A DNA stretch of 64,000 bases, from contig JANHCV010000013.1 in assembly GCA_025594325.1 (NCBI GenBank), forward strand, positions 744,001-808,000. Reading direction: 5' to 3'. The DNA comes from Blastocladiella emersonii ATCC 22665 (taxonomy: Eukaryota > Blastocladiomycota > Blastocladiomycetes > Blastocladiales > Blastocladiaceae). Each line of letters begins with the position of its first letter. The stretch's first letter is position 1. Made by a program: the position numbers and the translations under genes. The notes beneath the pieces are model-generated. The model searched no databases and was not told the DNA's origin. It saw nothing but the letters and a program-made list of their open reading frames with translations. This document shows positions 55,156 through 64,000 of this stretch, in pieces.

Positions 55156-57199
55156 CTACTCGAGCTCAACAGGCAACAACTGTGCCGGATCCAGCCCACG
55201 CAGCACACACTCGCCGCGGGACAGCTCGCGAAACTCGCTCGTGCCCGTGGTCGCCGCAGCCGCAGCAAAGAGCTCCGTGACGTACTTGCGCGCTGACGCC
55301 GGGTCGTTCACCGCCGTGTCATGAATCACGCCTAGCGTCGCAAGGATCCAAACTTGGGACCGCCGGCCGTCAAGGGCGCCACGCGGAAGCAACCCCCAGA
55401 CGCAGGTCGGACTCCTGAGGTCGAGGTGAAGGTACTCGTCCAGCACGAGATTCGGAGCGGACCTGAACAGCTGTGCGATGATCCAGACCGTGTCTGACCC
55501 GGGCCCGTCCGCCGCGGCCGTCCGTAGCGCGTCGTCCGAGAAGAGGATTTCGCGAGCGAGGTAGGGAATAGTGCATCGATCGAGCTCGAAATCAGAAATC
55601 TTGGTGAGCATAACATGAACTGCGTACTGCCACGGGGCCCACGTCGGATCGGGGAGATCCGCGAGTGGAGTGTTGGTATGCTCGAGGCGAGGGCGAGGAG
55701 GACGTTTGTATGCGGTCGTACTACCGTTGGCTCGCACATGAATCACGGGAAGCTCATGCAGACTCACATGCGAAAGAAATTTGAGCGGAAGCGAGTCAAC
55801 GTACGCGTCCATGGTCTAGAACCCGTCCGCGCCGCTGCGCGCCTCGGGAAGCAGCAACTGGTACAGGTACCAGCGAGCAAGCGGGAGCTCTTCTTCGCTT
55901 TTGGCCGGCTGCGTGAGCTGGTAGATCGTGTTCTCGCTGGTCCGCGGGTCGCACAGCAACGCGATAAGCATCGGGGCCAAGCCAAGTGAAATCGTGGTCG
56001 CGACACTGCGCCGCACTGATCCGTCGCCGCTCACCCGCAGCATCTTATCTGCGGAGTTGTACGCATCGAGGTAGGCAATCACGTCAAGCAGCGCGCCCGC
56101 ACTGTCGAGTGTGAGTAGTCGGTCGGGGTGCAAGACTCGGCCCAAGCTACACCCCGATTTAATGGCGATGCGCAGGAGAGTCGTGAACTCGGCGGCCACA
56201 TCATGCCCATTGCGCGGTTTGAGAGATGACAGCCCAGTGTAGTCATAAAAGGAGAGATCAATAGCTAAGCGGCACCACGTCAGTCAATTGATGAGGACAT
56301 ACGAGGACGGGTCGAGGTGGAGCGCACCAGTAGGGATAGCTTGCGCGCACTCGTAGTCACTTATAAGATCGACGAGGCGGTCCAAGTCAACACAGCCGAC
56401 CCGAATAGCGAGGAGGATCATTCGCGCGAGCTCTTTTGTATCCAGCAACCCCCGCGCAACGATCTCGAGGACCAGGTCCAGCTTGTCCTCTAAGTTCCCG
56501 GCGCGGAGCATGTTGCCCAGTGTGTTCTTGTCGCCACCAAGCGTGGCCGTCAAGAGCGACTTCCGACCATTGTTAGTATACCATTTCGGTCTGGGATCAA
56601 ATCGACGAACCACCTGAGCAGTGCAGTCCGGTGCCGCATGGTCCGCGAGGTAGCAAGCCAGCGACGGGCGCCGCCTGCAGTCAAGCAGCTCGCCGTTTTC
56701 GCCTGCAAACCACGCGAGCGTCGAAATGACAAGATCGGCCGGAAGCGACGGATCGCAGTGTCGCCGGCGCATCAAACACGTTGGCGGACGGCATCCACTG
56801 GTACTGCTCGGCGGTACGACGCGAAGCAGCTGCGCGCTCGAGGCAGGCAATATGGCGAAGGTACAGCGTGAGCGGCATCCAGTCGTCGCGGTTGATGGTG
56901 CACTCAAAGCTCTGGCGGTAGCAAGGACAGTCGGCGTCACAGGTCGGGCGGTCGTGCTTGCCCCACTCCCGCGGCCGTCGGCCCCACAACGAAGGATGCA
57001 GCAAGTATTTCAGGCGCAAAATCCACTGCGTGTCCGGTTTGGCAGCAAGCTTGGCGAACCCGCTCGTCACAAGCGGCACGGCGATGCGCGGTTGGGCCAG
57101 CTGGAAAACCAGTCCGAGAAGTTCGGCGGGCAGGTCTGCCAGCCGGTGCGAGCCGGCCGGGCCACGAGCGTTGCCCGGAGTCCATTCATTGGAATCCAT
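55156..57199 (-). pseudogene. A-family pseudogene A4, with deletion, frameshift and stop
   Basis: Paralogue of A3. ATG 57199 (MDSNEWTPGNARG), F-box-like LADLPAELLGLVFQLAQPRI, and homology up to WMPSANVFDAPA (about 56770). There about 180 residues present in A3 are missing, and the sequence jumps, out of frame, to DPSLPADLVISTLAWFAGEN. The intron 56327-56265 is retained (GTGCGC...GCTTAG). Exon 2 is collinear with A3, but a TAG at 55818-55816 replaces the Trp codon of A3's DGFWSMDAYVD. After it the frame is open to 55156 (PDPTWAPWQYAVHVMLTK). Clearly disabled, though long stretches remain open, so the events are recent. Confidence 0.85.
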
Positions 57200-57395
57200 C
57201 ACGCAATGGAGGTTTACGTCGACGATGAGGGAGAGAGAGCGAAATGTGCTGTGAGCGAGCATCACCTGTTAGCTCATCAGCCGCGCCGAGCCAGTTCCCT
57301 TGGCCGAGCTGACTCTTTTCGCCTCGACCGCCCCGCTCTCTTCTCTCCCTTGCACACGGCTCACTGCAACGTATCACTGCCCGAAACTTGCTGCA

Positions 57396-58134
57396 ATGTC
57401 TGTCCCCGCTGCCGCCGCTACTGCCGCCGCCGCCGCCGCCGCAGCGACCCGCGCGGCGCCGCTCGCGTTCGTGACGGGCAACCAGAACAAGCTGCGCGAG
57501 GTGCAGGCGATTCTGGGCGACTCGGTTGCGATTGAGGCGCACAAGCTCGACCGTTCGTTTCCCTCCCCTCCATCTCCCTCCCATCCCCGCCCTAACCGTC
57601 CCCATCATCTAGTGCCCGAGTACCAGGGCGACAGCCGCTCCGTGTCGGCGGAGAAGAGCAAGCTGGCGGCGAAGCTGCTGAACCGGGCCGTGATCACCGA
57701 GGACACGTGCCTGTGCTTCAACGCGCTGAACGGGCTCCCGGGGCCCTACATCAAGTGGTTCCTCGAGGGCGTGGGCCACGACGGGCTCAACCGCATGCTC
57801 GCTGGGTTCGACGATAAGTCCGGCTACGCGCTGTGCACGTTCGCGTACTGCGCGGGGCCCGACGCTGAGCCGGTGTTGTTTGAGGGGCGCACGGATGTAC
57901 GTTTACGCGGGGGTGGAGCGCGGGGCGTTGGACTGACAACCGCGAAATTGATAGGGCACGATCGTCCCCGCGCGCGGCCCGACCAAGTTCGGCTGGGACC
58001 CGGTGTTCGAGCCGCATGGCTTCAAGGAGACGTACGCCGAGATGGACGCGGCCGTCAAGAACACCATCTCGCACCGGTACCGCGCGCTGGCCAAGCTGCA
58101 GGCGTTCCTCCTCGAGCAGCAGAAGTCGCAGTAA
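57396..58134 (+). CDS. HAM1: inosine triphosphate pyrophosphatase (ITPase, HAM1 family)
   Basis: Hydrolyses ITP, dITP and XTP to the monophosphate, keeping deaminated purines out of nucleic acids. Exons 57396-57552, 57613-57896 and 57955-58134; 206 aa. After an Ala-rich leader comes the family signature [17 protein letters not shown], then LPEYQGD, the catalytic-region [33 protein letters not shown] and [11 protein letters not shown], ending [10 protein letters not shown]. The exon joins restore D-L-P-E-Y-Q-G and D-G-T-I-V-P exactly. It faces MTQ1 tail to tail with 20 bp between stop codons. Confidence 0.93.
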
Positions 58135-58154
58135 TCGTAATACACCTAGTCTCA

Positions 58155-59117
58155 TTATTGCCCCGCAACGACACACCGATCCTTGCCCGCCATATCCTTC
58201 CACACGTCGGCCCACGCGAACCCCGCGTCCAGCAGGATCGCGCGCACCGCGGCGCCCTGCGTGTGCCCGATCTCGGTCGCGAACGTCGGGCAGGTTGGCG
58301 GGAGAGAAGTGGACCGCAATGCGTCGCGCGCGAGTGCCGCGAGCTTGCTGTAAAACTCGACCCCGTCGGGCCCCGACACCAGCGCGCCCACGTCCTCCCA
58401 GTCGCGCACGTCGGGGTCGAGGTCGGGGTACTCGTTGGCGCGGATGTACGGCGGGTTCGCGACCACGAGGTCGGCGGGGTGCGGGAGCGCGGAGGCGGCG
58501 AGCAGGTCCAGGGCGTGGTATTCCGCGGACGGGGCGGAGTTTCGCGCGGCGTTCTCCCTCGCGAGCGACAGCGCGGCCGGGTGCACGTCGTACCCGGTCA
58601 CCTCGACTTGGGTTTGTGGGTGCAAGTGCGAGTGTAGCGCGAGACTGACACACCCGGACCCAGAGCACAGATCCGCCACCCTGACGCGCGCCACGCCAGC
58701 AGGCGCGACCATCCGCGCGAGCCGCTCGGTCCACTCGTCCGTCTCCCAGCGCGGGATCAGGACGGGCGGGGCGACGCGCAGGTCGAGGTCGCGGCCGAAC
58801 GGCACGGTCCCGAGAATGTACTGCAGCGGTTTGCGCGACTCGACGCGGTCGTTGGCGAGCGAGGAGAGCTTGGTCCATTGCGCGGCGGTGAAGCGGGACA
58901 GGGTCAGGTGCAGGTGCGTGAGGGAGGGAGTCGCGGCGTCGAGGGCTTTGGCGGCCGGCGGATCGGTGTGGTCGCGGCAGTGGGGGGAAGAGGTGAGGAG
59001 AGCGTGGCCGGCGAGGTAGCGCAGCTCGAACAGGGCAGAGGAGGAAGAGCCCGTGTGTTTGGCGAGCTGGCCGACGAGGGCGCGGGTGCGCGCGCGTGCG
59101 GTTACAGTAGAATTCAT
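58155..59117 (-). CDS. MTQ1: peptide chain release factor N5-glutamine methyltransferase (HemK/PrmC type, probably mitochondrial)
   Basis: Methylates the GGQ glutamine of the class I release factor. A single exon of 320 aa. Features in order: the N-terminal helical domain, KPLQYILGTVPFG, the PrmC-specific IPRWETDEW (R-P-E-T-E-like), SAM-binding ADLCSGSGCVSLAL at about residue 150, ENAARN, and the catalytic NPPY (VVANPPYIRANE) at about residue 218. The C-terminus has EIGHTQG. The start at 59117 was chosen because upstream sequence is low-complexity. The N-terminus is basic and may act as a mitochondrial signal; a non-mitochondrial Mtq2-type enzyme is less likely because Mtq2 lacks the N-terminal domain. 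Confidence 0.85.
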   Translation of the reverse strand: MNSTVTARARTRALVGQLAKHTGSSSSALFELRYLAGHALLTSSPHCRDHTDPPAAKALDAATPSLTHLHLTLSRFTAAQWTKLSSLANDRVESRKPLQYILGTVPFGRDLDLRVAPPVLIPRWETDEWTERLARMVAPAGVARVRVADLCSGSGCVSLALHSHLHPQTQVEVTGYDVHPAALSLARENAARNSAPSAEYHALDLLAASALPHPADLVVANPPYIRANEYPDLDPDVRDWEDVGALVSGPDGVEFYSKLAALARDALRSTSLPPTCPTFATEIGHTQGAAVRAILLDAGFAWADVWKDMAGKDRCVVAGQ

Positions 59118-59449
59118 GGGTTTGCGTTCAAGGAGGTCGCTACGGGAGAGAGAGGGAGCGGAAGCGGGCGCAGCCGGAAGAGAGCGAGATACTTTCGCGT
59201 CAGGTGACGCCGCGGCGCCGCGCCTCGCCTCTCTCTCTTCGCGTCGCGCGTCCCCTCCCCCTCTCTTCTCGGGACAACTGCATGCATCACGGCCCCGCAC
59301 CGCCGGCGCGCCTCACGTAACACTCTGCAACGCGACCTTCACGCGCGCGCGACAACACCGCCGCTACGCGCACCCCCCGTGCGGCGCCACACCCTCAACC
59401 TTCCCCGTCCCGCCCGCCCGTTGTCCCTACCCCTCACGCAAATGGAACC
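59118..59449. promoter_or_regulatory. divergent promoter region MTQ1/TOR
   Basis: 332 bp between divergent start codons. It contains GCGTCAGGTGACGC at 59196-59209, a near-palindromic GGTGACGC element also seen in part near 18993, and CT-rich stretches on the TOR side. Confidence 0.4.
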
Positions 59450-62400
59450 ATGGTGACCAACGAAGGGCTCGACTCTATCATCACGCGGCTGTGGAGCCGG
59501 TCCGCTCATGCTCGCGATGGGTTGACGCGCGCGGTTGCTGACGATTTGGGCGGTTTCTAGAAACGACGACGTCAAGGGCGCGGCCGCCGAGGATCTCAAG
59601 CACCATGTACGCCTCTACGTGGTAGTAATCTGGCGGGCGATGGCTGACTCCGGCGAGTGTAGGTCCTCTCGGTCTCGCGCGAGCTCACGAGCGAGGCCTT
59701 CTCCAAGTTCCTCACCGACATCAACCAGCGCATCTTCGAGCTGATCCTCAGCAACGAGGTCCACGAGAAGGTTGGCGGCATCATGGCCATCGGTACATTA
59801 CGCTTTCCGTTCACCGCCGGGAACCGCGCACTCACCCCCGCCCGCTGCACCCAGAAAAACTCATCGAAGTCGACGGCGAGGAGAACGCGACCAAGATCAC
59901 GCGGTACGGCAACTACCTCGGCATGGCCCTGAGCAACGGCGACACGCAGGTCATGGTTCTCGCCGCGCGCGCCCTCGGCAAACTTGTGTCGCCGCGCGTC
60001 GGCGGCGCCTTCACCGCCGAGTTCGTCGAGGTCGAGGTCCGGAAAGCCATCGAGTGCCTGCACCTCGGCGACAAGCACGAGGCGAAGAAGCACGGCGCGG
60101 TGCTCGTCCTCAAGGAGCTGGCGCAGAACGCACCCACGCTCATCTACGCGCACGTCCCGCACATCCTCGAGTCGCTGTGGTACCCGCTGCGCGACGCCAA
60201 GCTGGCGGTCCGCGAGGCCGCCGCCGACGCCATGTCGGTCTGCCTCGAGCTCGTCTACCAGCGCGAGACGGTCGCAAGGACGCAGTGGTTCGCGAAAGTG
60301 TGCGACGAGGCGATGCGCGGCGTCAAGGTGCCCAACGTCGACCACGTGCACGGCACCCTGCTCGTCCTGCGCGAGCTGCTCCTGCACACGGGCCGGTTCA
60401 TGGACCCGAAATACAAGGAGATCTGCGACGTGCTGATCCGGCTCAAGGACCACAAGGACGGCTTGATCCGCCGCACCGTCATCTCCGTGATCCCGACCGT
60501 CGCCTCCTTCAACGCCGCCGCCTTCGAGCTGTACCTGTCGCGGTTCATGTCGCACCTGATCGCCCAGCTGAAGCGCGAGCGCGACCGCGCCGCCGCCTTC
60601 ATCGCCGTCGGCAAGGTCGCCCTCGCCGTCGAGTCGTCCATGAAGGACTTTCTCGAGGATATCATCAAGGTCATCCGCGAGTCGCTCCTCCTCAAGGGCA
60701 AGGCGCGCAACGAGGCGCCCGTCTTCCAGTGTGTCTCGATGCTCGCCACGGCTGTCGGACAGGCCCTCACGAAATACCTCCTCGACGTCCTCGACCTCTT
60801 CTTCGCCTCGGGCATCTCGCAGCCGCTCGTCCAGGCCCTCGTCGATATCTCCACCCACATCCCGCCGCTCCTCCCGACCATCCAGGAGCGGCTGCTCAAC
60901 CTCGTCTCCACCATCCTCTCGCAGCAGCCGTTCCGCCCGCCCGGCGCGCCGCAGCGGTCCGGCGGCGGCGGCTCGGGTGGCGTGACCGCGGGTGCCACGG
61001 GCGGCGCCAATGGCGGTCCGAGCAGCGGCGGCGGCGGCGCGAGCGGTGTCGTCGTCGGCGCGGCGGCGAGCATCTCGCACATCCTGATCGGGTCGACGCC
61101 CGGCGAGGTGCGCGACACCGAGGCCATCATCCTGGCGCTGCAGACGGTCGGGTCGTTCGACTTCGGCCAGAACCTCAACGAGTTTGTGTCGCAGATCGTG
61201 ACGCAGTACCTCGAGGACGACGCCGCCGAGGTCCGCCTCGCCGCCGCCCTGACGTGCTGCCACGTCCTGTCGAGCGACCCGGTCCGGTTCCAGACGTCGG
61301 CCTACGCGATCGAGCAGGTCAACTCGGTCCTCGAGCGGCTGCTGACGGTGGCGGTCGCCGACCCCGACGCCAAGATCCGGTTCGCGGTGCTCAGCTCGCT
61401 CGACGACCAGTTCGACCACTACCTCGCCAAGGCCGAGAACGTGCACTCGGTGTTCCTCGCGACCAACGACGAGATGTTCGGCAACCGCGAGGTCGCCATG
61501 AAGACCATCGGCCGGCTCGCCCTGTGCAACCCCGCCCACGTGCTCCCGTTCCTCCGCCGCATGCTGATCCAGCTGCTCACCGAGTTCGAGTACGCCAACG
61601 TCGCGCGCACCCGCGAGGAGTGCGCGAGGCTGCTCAGCCACCTCGTCGGCGCGTGCCGGTACCTCATCAAGCCGTACGTCGAGCCGATCCTGCACGTGCT
61701 GCTGCCGAAAGTCAAGGACCCGTCGCCCGGCGTCGCGTCCGCCACGCTGTCGGCCGTCGGGTCCCTGTCGCTCGTGTCCGGCAAGAACATGCTCCCGCAC
61801 ATGGCCGAGCTGCTGCCGCACGTCATCGACAGCCTGTCGGACGCCACGTCGCAGACCAAGCGGCTCGCGTCGCTGCAGGCGCTCGGGCAGATCGCTAGCT
61901 CCACCAGCTACGTGATCCAGCCGTATATCGACCACCCGGCGCTGCTCGACACCATCATCGCGATCCTCAAGACCGAGTCGTCGATGCAGGTGCGCCAGGA
62001 GACCATGAAGCTGCTTGGCATCCTCGGCGCGCTCGACCCGTACAAGCACAAGCAGATCAACCGCCAGGCGACCGACGCGGTCAACGTCATGAACAACATC
62101 GACCCGACCGCCATGATGATGATGGGCATCGGCCCGTCACACGAGGACTACTACCCGTCGGTCGCCATCAACGCCCTCATGATCATCTGCCGCGACAACG
62201 CGCTGTCGGCGCACCACACGGCCGCCATCAAGGCCGTCATGTACATCTGCAAGACGCTCGGGCTGAAGTGCGTGCCGTTCCTGCCGCAGATCATCCCGCC
62301 GCTCCTCGCCATGCTGCGCAGCTCGCTCCCCGCCATGCTCGACTTCTTCTTCCAGGAGCTCGCGCAGCTCGTCCAGGCGGTCGGCGTCCACATGACGTCG

Positions 62401-64000
62401 TACCTCCCCGACATGATCGCCCTCATCGAGCAGCACGCCAAGACGCTCGAGCTCACGGTCATGACGCTCGTCGAGTCCCTCGCGATCTCGCTCGAGGCCG
62501 ACTTCACGGTCCACCTGCCCGTCCTGCTCCCGCACATCCTCGGCATCTTCGACTCGGACCACTCGGAGAACCACCGCGCCACCTTCAAGGTCCTCGACAT
62601 CCTGTGCATCGTCGGCGTCGGCCTGCAGGAGTACATGTTCCTCGTCCTGCGCCCGCTGATGCGGCTCATCGAGACGCCCGCCGCCGACCCGGCGATCCGC
62701 CGGTACGCCGTCACCGCGCTCGGGTTCATCGTCCAGCGCGTCGCCATCGCCCACCACTCGTCGCGCATCATCCACCCGCTCGTCCGGTGTCTCGCCGCCG
62801 CGCCCGCCGATCTGCGCGCGGCGATCATGGACGCGCTCACGGCCCTCATGATGCAGATGCGGTCCGACTTCCTCCTGTTCGTGCCCATCATCCACAAGGC
62901 GTATACGCGGCACCGCATCCACCACGCGCCGTACGAGCGGTGCCTCACGCTGCTCCTGCGCAACGAGCCGCCGCCCGAGTTCGCGATCGCGCCGCCGAGC
63001 CCCGTGCGCGTCCCGAATGGTGCCGCGGCGGTGGCGGGCCCCGAGCCGCTGCAGAAGCTGCCCGTCAACCAGGTGCAGCTCAAGCGCGCGTGGGAGACCA
63101 ACCACAAGTCGACAAAGGACGACTGGCTCGAGTGGCTGCGGCGGCTCAGCATCGAGCTGCTCAAAGAGTCGCCGAGCCCGGCGCTGCGCGCGTGTTCCGC
63201 GCTCGTCAGCGTGTACGCGCCCCTCGCGCGGCAGCTGTTCAACGCCGCGTTCGTCAGCTGCTGGGCCGAGCTGTTCGACCAGTACCAGGACGAGCTCGTG
63301 CGCGCGCTCGAGACGGCGCTCACGTCGCCCAACATCCCGCCCGAGATCCTCCAGACGCTGCTCAACCTCGCCGAGTTCATGGAGCACGACGATAAGCCAC
63401 TGCCCATGGACCTCCGCACGCTCGGCATGTACGCGACCAAGTGCCAGGCGTACGCCAAGGCGCTCCACTACAAGGAGCTCGAGTTCATCTCGGAGCCGTC
63501 GACGGCCGCCATCGAGTCGCTCATCTCCATCAACAACTACCTGCAGCAGCCCGACGCGGCCATCGGGATCCTGACGTTCGCGCAGCAGCACCACCAGGTC
63601 AAGCTCAAGGAGAACTGGTACATCAAGCTCGAGCGGTGGGAGGACGGGCTCGAGGCGTTCAAGCGGCGCGCGCGCGAGGACCCGTTCAACTTCTCCATCA
63701 CCTACGGCATCATGAAGTGCCTGCACAAGCTCGGCGAGTGGGAGCAGCTCGCGCACCTGGCGCGCGAAAAGTGGGTCAACGCGTCGTCCGAGGAGCGCCG
63801 CGCCATCGCGCCGTTCGCGGCCGCCGCCGAGTGGGGGCTCGGCCACTGGGAGGCCATGGACGAGTACATTCACGTGCTCAAACCCGAGTCGCCCGACGGG
63901 TCCTTCTTCCGCGCGATCCTCGCCGTCCACCGCAACCTGTTCCCGCAGGCGCAGCAGTTCATCAACAAGACGCGCGAGCTCCTCGACACCGAGTTCACGG
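59450..64000 (+). CDS. TOR1: target of rapamycin (TOR) kinase, 5' part
   Basis: Exons 59450-59499, 59561-59606, 59663-59792 and 59855 to beyond the window end; phases 2, 0 and 1 agree. About 1457 residues are present of the usual 2300-2500: the N-terminal HEAT-repeat solenoid (SRNDDVKGAAAEDLKHH, EAFSKFLTDINQRIFELIL, GGIMAIEKLIEVDGEEN, YLGMALSNGDTQVMVLAARA), a low-complexity Gly/Ser insert near residue 440, and the start of the FAT domain (FNFSITYGIMKCLHKLGEWE; INKTRELLDTE). FRB, kinase and FATC regions lie outside. The start is ATG 59450; the ATG at 59442 gives only MEPW-stop. Central kinase of TORC1/TORC2 for nutrient-responsive growth. A C-terminal fragment of a TOR gene is found at 19.5-20.3 kb. 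Confidence 0.93.

Noticed and set aside
59596-63930. Very long minus-strand open frames opposite TOR (for example 817 and 597 codons)
   Set aside because: They are mirror frames of GC-rich TOR exon 4; composition is dominated by Arg, Gly, Val, Glu and Asp repeats and no domain is visible, while the plus strand encodes clear TOR HEAT repeats.

Overview
The window is nuclear DNA of a fungus, most likely a GC-rich basidiomycete yeast (Tremellomycetes, possibly Trichosporonales; this placement is an inference). The support is short 45-80 nt introns with GTACGT-like donors and TGTAG acceptors, and fungal housekeeping genes (ERG8, PEX10, CTR-type copper transporter, BIM1-like factor, MCU, ITPase, MTQ1, TOR). 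No rRNA, tRNA or CRISPR array was recognised.

There are two kinds of territory. Conserved single-copy genes lie at 26.0-35.5 kb and 57.4-64.0 kb. They are tightly packed, mostly divergent or convergent pairs, and apparently intact. The rest (0.4-26 kb and 35.9-57.2 kb) is accessory DNA filled with lineage-expanded families: (D) a tandem array of DUF4470-type genes of up to 1071 aa; (W) ankyrin-like proteins with repeated Trp-Trp motifs; (A and B) two related families with an F-box-like N-terminus followed by a helical, solenoid-like body, A on the minus strand and B on the plus strand. Many copies are broken by single-base frameshifts, stops, a 23-bp tandem duplication or internal deletion. 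Intact-looking members are D3, A3, B1, B3 and probably W2.

Layout: 0.4-2.7 kb D1(-); 3.0-3.7 kb D relic(-); 3.9-4.9 kb hAT relic(-); 5.4-6.4 kb W1(+); 6.7-17.8 kb D2, D3, D4(+), with an AAA-ATPase relic between D2 and D3; 19.1 kb truncated gene(+) abutting an orphan TOR kinase fragment(-); 20.5-21.6 kb W2(+); 22-26 kb decayed DNA with B-family relics; 26.0-35.5 kb ERG8(-), PEX10(+), CTR(-), BIM1(-), EFHC/DM10 protein(+), MCU(-); 35.9-36.5 kb hAT relic; 37.0-38.7 kb A1(-); 38.9-40.7 kb unknown reading frames(+); 41.1-43.3 kb B1(+); 43.7-45.3 kb A2 pseudogene(-); 45.5-47.7 kb B2(+); 47.9-50.1 kb B3(+); 51.3-53.9 kb A3(-); 55.2-57.2 kb A4 pseudogene(-); 57.4 kb ITPase(+); 58.2 kb MTQ1(-); 59.45 kb to the window end TOR(+, incomplete).

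Functional links: the neighbouring CTR and BIM1-like genes suggest a copper-acquisition pair. ERG8/PEX10 and MTQ1/TOR are divergent pairs on short shared promoters. The D genes share an upstream module and a five-codon upstream ORF. The A/B/D pattern of expansion with frequent disablement looks like rapid birth-and-death evolution. What the family proteins do cannot be read from the sequence.
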